Part shown: piece by piece, positions 34,746 to 42,228 of the stretch
Layout of the letters: every line of letters starts with the position of its first letter
Position numbering within the stretch: the stretch's first letter is position 1
Assembly: GCA_032156805.1 (NCBI GenBank)
Contig: JALDXQ010000005.1
Location: 26,033 to 90,032 of the forward strand
Direction of reading: 5' to 3'
DNA length: 64,000 bases
Source of the DNA: Gp6-AA40 sp032156805
Lineage (GTDB): Bacteria; Acidobacteriota; Vicinamibacteria; Vicinamibacterales; UBA2999
Program-made: the position numbers and the translations under genes
Notes under the pieces: generated by a model
Told to the model about the DNA's origin: nothing
Seen by the model: the letters and a program-made list of their open reading frames with translations, nothing else
Databases searched by the model: none

Positions 34746-35351
34746 ATGTACCAACGGCTGGCGGTGCTCGTCTGTGCTTGTCTTTACGCTGCACCCGTCA
34801 TAGCGGCGCCGATCGTATTCAGCGATCGAGCCGCCTTCGATGCTGCGATCGGTCCGCACACTACGCTCGACTTCGCACGGCCGTTCTCGTGCGGCGAGCT
34901 CAGGGCCGACTTCGGCACATGCCGCGCCGATGCGGGCGCAATCAATTTCGAGTTCGAGAGCTTCTTCTATCAGAGGGAGTTCGTCGACGTCGTACCCATC
35001 GTCGACTGGTCTGCGACGATGCAGTTCGATCGGCCGACACACGCTATCGGCTTCGACCTCGTCAGCAGGTCGAAACAGCCCTACTTCATCAGCGTTGCGA
35101 CCGCCAACTCACCGGTGCAGGTAACCCAGTACCTTTTCGCCGGCAACGCCTTCTTCGGACTCCTGCTGGACGAGGGATCGATCCTGGGTATTGGCTTCAA
35201 CCCGTACGGACCGCCGACGAGTGGAGCAGGCGCTGCACCGTTCGCGATCGACAACGTCAGCTTGACCGTGCCCGAGCCAGGTACGGGGTTGCTGGTCGCT
35301 GGCGTTTTGGCCGGTCTACTGGCGCGTCGACACCGGCGGCAGCGACGCTGA
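34746..35351 (+). CDS. PEP-CTERM protein
   Basis: 201 aa with a TTGAGGAA ribosome-binding site upstream of the ATG. A signal peptide (LAVLVCACLYAAPVIA) is followed by a beta-rich domain that begins PIVFSDRAAFDAAIG and includes ATMQFDRPTHAIGFDLV. This is the pattern of many PEP-CTERM proteins with a jelly-roll-like fold. The sorting signal is VPEPGTGLLVAGVLAGL followed by the basic tail LARRHRRQRR. It should be a substrate of the exosortase in this window. It is followed after 52 nt by the secreted lyase-like gene, probably on the same transcript from the sigma-54 promoter at 34626-34641. Confidence 0.92.
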   Translation: MYQRLAVLVCACLYAAPVIAAPIVFSDRAAFDAAIGPHTTLDFARPFSCGELRADFGTCRADAGAINFEFESFFYQREFVDVVPIVDWSATMQFDRPTHAIGFDLVSRSKQPYFISVATANSPVQVTQYLFAGNAFFGLLLDEGSILGIGFNPYGPPTSGAGAAPFAIDNVSLTVPEPGTGLLVAGVLAGLLARRHRRQRR

Positions 35352-35403
35352 TCACGCTGTCAGGCCACACCCCTTCGGACAGCCGCGGATCGAGGTTTTG
35401 TGA

Positions 35404-36417
35404 GTGATCCGTACATCTTGGGTAATCCTGGCGTTGACGCTCGCGCTCACTGTGATACTCGCAGAATCTGCCGAGCGCCTCCCTGAAGGTGCGGGGCTGT
35501 CGGCCGCCTACTCCGGCGATGCTGGCATCGCGTCCGACCCGTCAGTGATCTTCTCGGACGACTTCGAATCGTACCGCGACGCGTCGGAGCTGGCGACAAA
35601 ATGGACCAACGTGTTTCAGATGACCAACACGCGTATCGCGACCGCCGGTGACGAAGTCTTCCACGGCGCGAGGGCACTCGAGTTCACCGTGCCGGCGACA
35701 ACAACCGAGGTCTCCAACAGTGTCTCGAAGAACATTGGCCAGGAACGCGATGTGCTCTTCCTCCGCTATTACGCCAAGTACAGCGACGAATTCGACGTGC
35801 TGGGGTCGAGCCACAATGGAGGGGTGATCTCGGCTCACTACTGCTGCCCGGGCCAACGGTCCAACGGGCTCAACAAGTTTCTCGTCAGCTACGAGGCCTC
35901 GCGGTTCGCCGCCGCGAAGACCAATCCGGGGCAACTGAATGCCTACGTCTACCATCCCGACATGCGGGACGTGTATGGGGACCATTTCTATCCCTCCGGA
36001 CGCATCACACCCGATTCGAGCAAGCCTCCGTTTTCGTTCGGTCCCGACTTCGTCGAACGGCCCGATGCGACCCCCGTGCTGGGCCGCTGGTACGCCTACG
36101 AGCTGATGGTGAAGGCCAATACTCCTGGCCAGCGCGACGGCCGCATCGCGCTCTGGCTCGATGGAGCCCTGATCGCGGACTTCCCGAACTTGCGCCTGCG
36201 CGATACCACGGAGCTGCGAATCGATCGTCTCGCGCTCAACATGCACGTGAACGCGACGATGAGTTCCGCGGCACGACGCTGGTACGACAACGTCGTCGCG
36301 GCGACGTCGTACATCGGACCGATGGCGGCTTCCCGTGCTGAGAAGGCGAGTAGCTCCGGCTCACCACGACTGCAGCGCGCCGAAGTCATCAGCTCGACTT
36401 CAGCGTCGCAGTTTTAG
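35404..36417 (+). CDS. Secreted polysaccharide-lyase-like (jelly-roll) protein
   Basis: 337 aa with a GTG start. A signal peptide (WVILALTLALTVILAES) is followed by a concanavalin-like jelly roll: VIFSDDFESYRDASEL, LFLRYYAKYSDEFDVLGS, RWYAYELMVKANTPGQRDG and IALWLDGALIADFPNL. This resembles PL14/heparin-lyase-like families (DFE start, W-Y-E strand, LWLDG). No PEP-CTERM tail is present; the C-terminus is Ser/Arg-rich. It may cut or bind the exported polysaccharide. Its 3' end overlaps the convergent glycosyltransferase gene by 18 bp, an unusually tight arrangement that suggests the neighbouring sequence was recently rearranged. Confidence 0.75.
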   Translation: MIRTSWVILALTLALTVILAESAERLPEGAGLSAAYSGDAGIASDPSVIFSDDFESYRDASELATKWTNVFQMTNTRIATAGDEVFHGARALEFTVPATTTEVSNSVSKNIGQERDVLFLRYYAKYSDEFDVLGSSHNGGVISAHYCCPGQRSNGLNKFLVSYEASRFAAAKTNPGQLNAYVYHPDMRDVYGDHFYPSGRITPDSSKPPFSFGPDFVERPDATPVLGRWYAYELMVKANTPGQRDGRIALWLDGALIADFPNLRLRDTTELRIDRLALNMHVNATMSSAARRWYDNVVAATSYIGPMAASRAEKASSSGSPRLQRAEVISSTSASQF

Positions 36418-37293
36418 ACGGCCACTACGGGCAAGGTGTCCAAACAACTGACGGAGCCTGGCGAGCTGCTCTCGCCTGTGAAATCGCATCAGCTCCGACG
36501 ACACGGGGCGCTCCATCCTGGAGGCGAACGCATACAGATACCCGGATAGCAGCGCGAACCCGCCGACGACATACGGCCATTGGATCATCTGGTACGCGAC
36601 ACGAAAGATCTGCCACAACGGGTGATTCCCAAGGAAGTAGTCTTCGCGGCCGTGATTGAACCTCCCCTTCAGGATGCTCTTTTCGCCGGTCCCCATCTGT
36701 CGATGATGGTCGTACACCTTCTCGGTGAACGAGCGCGTTTCCCAGCCTTTCAGGCGGGCCGTGCGAACCGCGATCCAATCGACGCCGCCGAGTCGGTTCG
36801 GAACGTAGCCGCCGATCTGCTCAAAACACGCTCGACGGAATAGCTGGCACGTGCCGTGGACGTCGAGCTCGTGATAGAAGCTGTTCTTCAACGACACGAA
36901 ATGGGGTTCGCGAATCGCCGACCCCGCGACGCCGAGTCTCGGATTCTCCCGAAACTTCCCCAGCAGATATTCGAAGTAGTCCGGCTCGAAGGACGTGTCG
37001 GCATCGACGTTGCCGATGACGTCGAAGTCGAGGGACTGGAGTCGACGGAACCCGGCGTTGAACGCGTGGGCCTTGCCGGCGAAGCTCCGCTCGGCGCGCG
37101 GCGGTCGCTGAAGGAGTTCGATCCACGGGCACCGCGAGGCGCACGCGGCCACGATCGCGGCGGTCCCATCCGTCGAGCCATCATCGACGATCACCCAGCG
37201 TTCGGGGAGGACGGTCTGCACGCAGATGGAGTCGAGAGTCTTCTGAATGAGACGCGCTTCATTTCGCGCCGGCGTTATCAGAACGTATTTCAT
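36400..37293 (-). CDS. Glycosyltransferase family 2 (duplicate copy 1)
   Basis: 297 aa from the ATG at 37293 (MKYVLITPARNEARLIQ). GT-A fold features: RWVIVDDGSTDGT, DVIGNVDADTSFEPDYFEYLL (DxD) and NRLGGVDWIAVRTARLKGW, with one C-terminal hydrophobic segment (YVVGGFALLSGYLYAFA). The coding sequence is identical to 40745-41638 over 845 bp and differs only in the last 16 or so codons. The ATG overlaps the stop of a truncated acetyltransferase fragment (ATGA). The duplication probably inserted this gene next to an older acetyltransferase relic, or replaced a diverged copy by gene conversion. It should transfer a sugar during repeat-unit assembly. Confidence 0.9.
   Translation of the reverse strand: MKYVLITPARNEARLIQKTLDSICVQTVLPERWVIVDDGSTDGTAAIVAACASRCPWIELLQRPPRAERSFAGKAHAFNAGFRRLQSLDFDVIGNVDADTSFEPDYFEYLLGKFRENPRLGVAGSAIREPHFVSLKNSFYHELDVHGTCQLFRRACFEQIGGYVPNRLGGVDWIAVRTARLKGWETRSFTEKVYDHHRQMGTGEKSILKGRFNHGREDYFLGNHPLWQIFRVAYQMIQWPYVVGGFALLSGYLYAFASRMERPVSSELMRFHRREQLARLRQLFGHLARSGRLKLRR
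36449..37293 (-). repeat. 845-bp direct repeat, copy 1
   Basis: By eye identical to 40794-41638 (offset 4345 nt). It covers nearly the whole GT2 gene and ends exactly at its start codon. No inverted repeats or transposase flank it. Confidence 0.85.
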
Positions 37294-37420
37294 GCGACGA
37301 CGAACGGCCCGATGAAGCATTCGTCGCGGATCGTGCAGCCGTAGAGATTCATCGGCTGCACCACGCAAACCTTCTCGCCGAAGACCACATCGCCGATTTC
37401 CGATACGGTTGATCTTGCGG
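37292..37420 (-). pseudogene. Truncated WbpD-like acetyltransferase fragment
   Basis: The minus strand reads VVFGEKVCVVQPMNLYGCTI and onward to ECFIGPFVVA, ending in a TGA that overlaps the GT2 ATG. It corresponds to the first 45 or so codons of the acetyltransferase at 41731-42225, but with several substitutions (for example N to K, R to C, A to M), unlike the identical neighbouring GT2. It lacks a start codon in its proper place and all downstream hexapeptide repeats, so it is a relic. Confidence 0.8.
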
Positions 37421-37422
37421 CT

Positions 37423-38178
37423 TCAGCGCCTTCGCAGCGCCTTCATGCCTTTGACGAGCGCCGCGCCGATACCCACTTGTACTCTTTCAACGCGGACGAC
37501 CTGCTCGACGATGACCTCCCGGTGTGCCGCCGGCGCGCCGGTGCGCGTTGGCTTCTTTCGAGCAAACGCCCAGTCGCCCTCACGGCGAAAGTCACCATAG
37601 TCAGGATGCGTCTTGACGAGCAGATCGTAGATCTTGCCGACCTGCGCAGTTGTCCGCTCCTCCTCGGGCATCTGTCTCACATGCTCGCTGTCCCTGAGCG
37701 TCGGCGACGACGCGTAGGTCCAGTCGATGTCGTCGAAGATGATCCAGCCTCCCGGTTTCAGCAACCGGTCGACGAGGAAGAACGCCAGCGCATCGACGAA
37801 CCAATCGTGGGCACCATCGAGATAGCATAGGTTGTATCGTGGAGTCGGGTCCTCGTCCAGGAACTTCATCAATCGCCAGGTGTACGACGTCGGCTCATAG
37901 AAGACCTGCACCCGGTCGCGCTCACCAATACGATCGAGAAATTGCTCGACATTGGGCCTCAGCGCGCGGGCCGATTCCAGGTCTATCGTCACGATGGATC
38001 CGCCGCCTGACCGCGCCAGGGCCGCGGCCATGAAGGATGTCGAGACCCCGTGCTTGAATCCGAGCTCGAGAATCGATCGAATGCGATTGCCGGTGATGAA
38101 CTGCGTGATCTGATCGGCCTGCATCCGCGTCATGTGCGGGGTGTCACCGACAATAGCCTTGACTTCGTCGTTCGTCAT
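37423..38178 (-). CDS. Class I SAM-dependent methyltransferase (Methyltransf_24-like)
   Basis: 251 aa from the ATG at 38178. The SAM motif SILELGFKHGVSTSFMA, the acidic end of strand 2 SIVTIDLESARALRP, and YNLCYLDGAHDWFVDALAF followed by LKPGGWIIFDDIDW match the Methyltransf_24 family, which often acts on sugars or cephalosporin-like substrates. The C-terminal 40 residues are a Val/Glu-rich amphipathic tail (EVIVEQVVRVERVQVG) ending in KALRRR. Its stop lies next to the acetyltransferase relic. The acceptor is unknown; O-methylation of the glycan is likely. The gap to the sulfotransferase is 216 bp and may contain its own promoter. Confidence 0.87.
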   Translation of the reverse strand: MTNDEVKAIVGDTPHMTRMQADQITQFITGNRIRSILELGFKHGVSTSFMAAALARSGGGSIVTIDLESARALRPNVEQFLDRIGERDRVQVFYEPTSYTWRLMKFLDEDPTPRYNLCYLDGAHDWFVDALAFFLVDRLLKPGGWIIFDDIDWTYASSPTLRDSEHVRQMPEEERTTAQVGKIYDLLVKTHPDYGDFRREGDWAFARKKPTRTGAPAAHREVIVEQVVRVERVQVGIGAALVKGMKALRRR

Positions 38179-38394
38179 TGTTGTGTCCACTTGCTCCCGG
38201 CAGGGGGCGGCAGGGCGCCGAGAACCATCTGCAGCTCGTCTATCGAGGACCTGCAGCAACTAGACATCCTAGACAGAGCGTGACCAATGAAGCAATTTTC
38301 CAGAATCGTCAGGAGATGTCTAGCCGCGCGGAGCAGGACACAGCCAACACCGGCACGCGACCGCTCGGGCATACTCGGCGGTTTGAGGCGAGCC

Positions 38395-39201
38395 TCACTG
38401 CGCTCCCCACTGAGGCAACGGGTGACGACTGAACGCTCGGACCCCTTCAAGGTCTTCACACAAGAGGTCATAGAGCCGGCGGCGCAGCGAGTCATCGATC
38501 GTCGGGCGATCGATTTGACGCTCCACGAGCCCTGGCGCCAACCGTCGCGCCAAGGGGCTCAACCGCGAGGCTTTCGAGACCAGACGACCCAGCGCGGTGC
38601 GTTGTCTCTTGTCGCTCGACTTGTGGTGTTCGCGGGAGAAAGCGCTGTGGCTGAAATCTGCATCCACTCCCAGGAAGCTGAATACCTCACGTAGCGCCAA
38701 CGATCGCCGCCCGGTCAGATCCTCAGCCGCGACCACCAGGATGCGCTCAGGTGCGTATCGCTGCAGGAATTGAGAGACCTGGAAGAAATAGCGGCTGTTG
38801 TCGACGTACTCGTTGTTGGACAAGTCCTTCAGTGCCTCGGCAAAGCTGCGCGTTTCATACCCCGCAGCCACCATGTGCACGTATTGAGACAGTATCCGCT
38901 CCACTGGGTCGCGAACGAGATAGATGAGCTTGGCGTCCGGGATGACGCGATGCATTCTCTCGGGCACACCCTTGAACAGGGTGCACTTGGTGTAGTTGGG
39001 CGAAGACTCGCCTACGATTTTCGCCGGGATCGTGAATTGGGACTCATACCACCGGAGCCCCTGGCTCCAATTCTTTTCCTCGATGAAGAAGTCCAGCTCT
39101 TTGGTTACCGACATATGGACGTCGGGATGCACGTTCAGGTAACTGTGCAGGCTGGACGTCCCACACTTCATGGCGCCAATGATCACGAGATTGGGAAGCA
39201 T
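38395..39201 (-). CDS. Sulfotransferase
   Basis: 268 aa from the ATG at 39201, which gives MLPNLVIIGAMKCGTSSLH: the 5'-phosphosulfate-binding loop (GAMKCGTSSL) right after the first strand. The 3'-phosphate-binding motif is in LIYLVRDPVERILSQYVHM (RDP...S). The remaining RYAPERILVVAAEDLTG and the C-terminal VFSFLGVDADF are typical of PAPS-dependent carbohydrate sulfotransferases. It should sulfate the polysaccharide or its lipid-linked unit using PAPS; no PAPS-synthesis gene is in the window. A second sulfotransferase lies at 60353-61162. Confidence 0.9.
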   Translation of the reverse strand: MLPNLVIIGAMKCGTSSLHSYLNVHPDVHMSVTKELDFFIEEKNWSQGLRWYESQFTIPAKIVGESSPNYTKCTLFKGVPERMHRVIPDAKLIYLVRDPVERILSQYVHMVAAGYETRSFAEALKDLSNNEYVDNSRYFFQVSQFLQRYAPERILVVAAEDLTGRRSLALREVFSFLGVDADFSHSAFSREHHKSSDKRQRTALGRLVSKASRLSPLARRLAPGLVERQIDRPTIDDSLRRRLYDLLCEDLEGVRAFSRHPLPQWGAQ

Positions 39202-39520
39202 CGTCGTCGGGTTCCCGCGAGAGGTGTCTGGATTGTAGCAAGGTGACTGGGCCATGCTGCGAGCGACAAAGGGGGCGCCTCGGCGCGGGGCGGTTGAGTC
39301 CGTCGGCCGATGGACGTGCTCTCGCAAAGGCTCGAGCCGGTGCTCAAGCCTCCAATCGATGGCGTCGATCGCCTGCTGGATCGAATCGACCTAGTTCAGA
39401 TGCAGTCGAAGCAGCTGGGCCAAGAGATTACCTGTTTCAGTCGTCGGGGTGAGCGAAGCTCTTGGCAAACATCAGGCGAGAGTCGATCAAGTAACGTCGG
39501 CACGAGCGCGGTGCCTGACG
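39202..39520. other. 319-bp intergenic region, no gene recognised
   Basis: The stretch between the GT2 gene and the sulfotransferase gene has a plus-strand reading frame (starting near 39310) that contains a protein-like run (VDRLLDRIDLVQMQSKQL), but the frame continues into the antisense of the GT2 gene and has no upstream ribosome-binding site. It may be decayed coding sequence. No promoter match was found. Confidence 0.4.
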
Positions 39521-40567
39521 TCAGCACGAGGGTGGCTCGACGTCAGGACCAGGGCGGCTCTCGCGAAACCGCACGATTTCTGCGAGTCCAGTGTCGAGCG
39601 ACGCCCGCTTCGCGGTAATCGCTCGCAGCAACCTTGGCATCGTGTAGGTCATCAGCCATTTTGCGACTAGGCGCAGCTCCACAGAATCCGTTATCGCGTT
39701 TTGCAGCACCCGCCGGGCGGCCGGCATATCTCCAGCCAGAACGTGTCGATTTGCCAGGGCACTTCGCTCGGACGCAAGGATGTGCTTGACCAACTTGCGC
39801 AACTCGCGATCACCCTCACTTATTAGCGACAACCACTTGTCAAGCATCGATTCCGAGGCCAATACCCGTGCCAAGCTCCGACTCGGATAGTTCGTCATCA
39901 GGCCTAACGTTCGATCGGGTTCCCGATGGATTTCCACCAGCGGAAGATCGACATAGCAGAAAGAGGTGATGAGGCCAAGTCGAAACAGGAAATCCACGTC
40001 CTGCGAGACTCGATATCTCGGATCGAAACCTCCGACGTGCCGCATTGTGGCGGCTCGGACCAGAATGGTCTGCATGTAGATGCCTGGCCAGTCGCCTGCG
40101 AACAGCCGAGCGGGTGCGTCGATTCGTCCGATATGGCCGTCCGTCAGAGCTGTCAACTCGGGATGGCGACTGCCGAACTCCTTGATCGATGTCTCCGTGA
40201 AGCACGCTCCACACTCACCATAGCGAGCAAACGCTGTGAACTGCCACCTCAGCTTGTCCGGCGACCAGCAATCGTCCGAATCGTTGAAGGCGATCCACTC
40301 ACCGCGCGCCATCTGCAACGCGTTGTTCAACGCTACGCTTTTCCCATGATTCTCTTGCTGCACATAGCGCAACCGATCGTTCCAATCGGGATGCTGCACG
40401 AGAAGAGAAGCGATTACCTGCTCGGTCCCGTCATTGGACCCGTCGTCCACCAGGATCACGTCGTGAACGGGAATCGTCTGTGTGAAAATGCTCGTTATCG
40501 TGCTGGGAAGAAATGCAGCGCGATTGAACGTGGGAATGAGAACCGAAATACTGGGAGTGCTGCCCAT
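39521..40567 (-). CDS. Glycosyltransferase family 2
   Basis: 348 aa. GT-A fold: SISVLIPTFNRAAFLPST at the N-terminus, VILVDDGSNDGTEQV, GEWIAFNDSDDCWSPDKL (the DxD-like DSDD), and VGGFDPRYRVSQDVDFLF for acceptor binding. The family adds a sugar from a nucleotide donor to lipid-linked intermediates. The C-terminal 120 residues are helical and basic without a membrane segment. A gap of 177 nt follows before the next GT2 gene. Linkage and donor cannot be deduced. Confidence 0.92.
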   Translation of the reverse strand: MGSTPSISVLIPTFNRAAFLPSTITSIFTQTIPVHDVILVDDGSNDGTEQVIASLLVQHPDWNDRLRYVQQENHGKSVALNNALQMARGEWIAFNDSDDCWSPDKLRWQFTAFARYGECGACFTETSIKEFGSRHPELTALTDGHIGRIDAPARLFAGDWPGIYMQTILVRAATMRHVGGFDPRYRVSQDVDFLFRLGLITSFCYVDLPLVEIHREPDRTLGLMTNYPSRSLARVLASESMLDKWLSLISEGDRELRKLVKHILASERSALANRHVLAGDMPAARRVLQNAITDSVELRLVAKWLMTYTMPRLLRAITAKRASLDTGLAEIVRFRESRPGPDVEPPSC

Positions 40568-40744
40568 GCGTGGCGTACTCTAGGGTGTTAAAAGCGACAG
40601 CTCAACGCTTAGTCGAGCCGAGCGAGTTCACAACTCGTTCCCAGGCCCTCGGGAAGGTCAAGTTCCCCGAGTTGATGGTCCCTTCGTACTACTTCACGTC
40701 CATTCCTCATCTGCGCGCCACACGTCGGCACGTCTGAATCGACG

Positions 40745-41638
40745 TCAGCTTCGCAGGTTGAGATGGCCAGTGTGTAGGAGGTGCGAGAGCAGTTGACGGA
40801 GCCTGGCGAGCTGCTCTCGCCTGTGAAATCGCATCAGCTCCGACGACACGGGGCGCTCCATCCTGGAGGCGAACGCATACAGATACCCGGATAGCAGCGC
40901 GAACCCGCCGACGACATACGGCCATTGGATCATCTGGTACGCGACACGAAAGATCTGCCACAACGGGTGATTCCCAAGGAAGTAGTCTTCGCGGCCGTGA
41001 TTGAACCTCCCCTTCAGGATGCTCTTTTCGCCGGTCCCCATCTGTCGATGATGGTCGTACACCTTCTCGGTGAACGAGCGCGTTTCCCAGCCTTTCAGGC
41101 GGGCCGTGCGAACCGCGATCCAATCGACGCCGCCGAGTCGGTTCGGAACGTAGCCGCCGATCTGCTCAAAACACGCTCGACGGAATAGCTGGCACGTGCC
41201 GTGGACGTCGAGCTCGTGATAGAAGCTGTTCTTCAACGACACGAAATGGGGTTCGCGAATCGCCGACCCCGCGACGCCGAGTCTCGGATTCTCCCGAAAC
41301 TTCCCCAGCAGATATTCGAAGTAGTCCGGCTCGAAGGACGTGTCGGCATCGACGTTGCCGATGACGTCGAAGTCGAGGGACTGGAGTCGACGGAACCCGG
41401 CGTTGAACGCGTGGGCCTTGCCGGCGAAGCTCCGCTCGGCGCGCGGCGGTCGCTGAAGGAGTTCGATCCACGGGCACCGCGAGGCGCACGCGGCCACGAT
41501 CGCGGCGGTCCCATCCGTCGAGCCATCATCGACGATCACCCAGCGTTCGGGGAGGACGGTCTGCACGCAGATGGAGTCGAGAGTCTTCTGAATGAGACGC
41601 GCTTCATTTCGCGCCGGCGTTATCAGAACGTATTTCAT
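40745..41638 (-). CDS. Glycosyltransferase family 2 (duplicate copy 2)
   Basis: 297 aa from the ATG at 41638 (MKYVLITPARNEARLIQ); a longer reading frame to 41734 is not favoured. The sequence is identical to the gene at 36400-37293 except for the C-terminal tail (HLLHTGHLNLRS here). DxD in VIGNVDADTSFEPDY. This copy keeps its intact acetyltransferase neighbour at 41731-42225, so it is probably the original location. It should add a sugar in the same step as its twin unless one is silent. Confidence 0.9.
   Translation of the reverse strand: MKYVLITPARNEARLIQKTLDSICVQTVLPERWVIVDDGSTDGTAAIVAACASRCPWIELLQRPPRAERSFAGKAHAFNAGFRRLQSLDFDVIGNVDADTSFEPDYFEYLLGKFRENPRLGVAGSAIREPHFVSLKNSFYHELDVHGTCQLFRRACFEQIGGYVPNRLGGVDWIAVRTARLKGWETRSFTEKVYDHHRQMGTGEKSILKGRFNHGREDYFLGNHPLWQIFRVAYQMIQWPYVVGGFALLSGYLYAFASRMERPVSSELMRFHRREQLARLRQLLSHLLHTGHLNLRS
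40794..41638 (-). repeat. 845-bp direct repeat, copy 2
   Basis: By eye identical to 36449-37293 (offset 4345 nt). The boundaries are a TGACGG junction near the 3' end of the gene and the GT2 start codon. Confidence 0.85.
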
Positions 41639-41730
41639 ACGGCCAGTGTCACGAGGCCGGTGAGCACCCGCCTCGTCGATGCCCTCCCGGACGGAGAGCG
41701 ACTGGTCGTCTCGGTCCACGAGCGGTGCAC

Positions 41731-42225
41731 TCACGAGGTCGTCCTGCCTCCACCGCCTGGACTCAACGGGCGCAGGAGGCGGGCTGGGTTGCCCGCGTAA
41801 ATACCAGGCTCGGTCACGTCCTTCGTCACGACGGCGCCGGCGGCGATGACCACGTTGTCACAAATGCGAACCGGAAGGAGGGTCGCGTTCGTGCCGATAC
41901 TCACGTGGTTGCCGATTCGCGTCGGACGCCAAAGGGCTCTCTGACCGCGCGCAGGACCACCGATGGCGAACAGGTCGTTGATGAACATCGCGCCATGCGA
42001 AATGAAGCAATCGTCACCAATCGTCACCAACTCGCAGATAAAGACGTGCGACTGGATCTTGCATCGCTGGCCAATCACGACGTTTCGCTGAATCTCGACG
42101 AACGGCCCGATGAAGCACTCGTCGCCGATCGTGCAGCCGTAGAGATTCGCCGGCTGCACCACGCGAACGTTCTCGCCGAAGACGACATCGACGATTCCGG
42201 ATGACAGAATCTGCGGCTCACCCAT
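41731..42225 (-). CDS. WbpD/WlbB-like sugar N-acetyltransferase (LbH)
   Basis: 164 aa. Left-handed beta-helix repeats run through the chain: NLYGCTIGDECFIGPFVEI, VVIGQRCKIQSHVFI, VTIGDDCFISHGAMFIND, TRIGNHVSIGTNATLLP and VRICDNVVIAAGAVVTK. The order and the MFINDLF segment closely resemble WbpD/WlbB, which acetylates the 3-amino group of UDP-GlcNAc(3NH2)A. WbpB- and WbpE-like genes are at 18871-19938 and 15557-16681, and an epimerase at 45055-46110. A His residue in FISHGAMFIND may be the catalytic base. It begins 3 nt after the deacetylase-like gene. A truncated relic of the same gene is at 37292-37420. Confidence 0.87.
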   Translation of the reverse strand: MGEPQILSSGIVDVVFGENVRVVQPANLYGCTIGDECFIGPFVEIQRNVVIGQRCKIQSHVFICELVTIGDDCFISHGAMFINDLFAIGGPARGQRALWRPTRIGNHVSIGTNATLLPVRICDNVVIAAGAVVTKDVTEPGIYAGNPARLLRPLSPGGGGRTTS

Positions 42226-42228
42226 ACT

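Noticed and set aside
38255..38270. Sigma-54-like site upstream of the methyltransferase (minus strand AGGATGTCTAGTTGCT)
   Set aside because: GG/GC spacing is right, but the first T and all of the CACG part are missing. Too weak to list as a promoter.
39310..39618. Plus-strand frame of 102 codons
   Set aside because: The second half is antisense to a GT2 gene, and no start signal is present.
36400..41734. Insertion sequence or transposon as the cause of the GT2 duplication
   Set aside because: No transposase, terminal inverted repeats or target-site duplication were found at the repeat ends.
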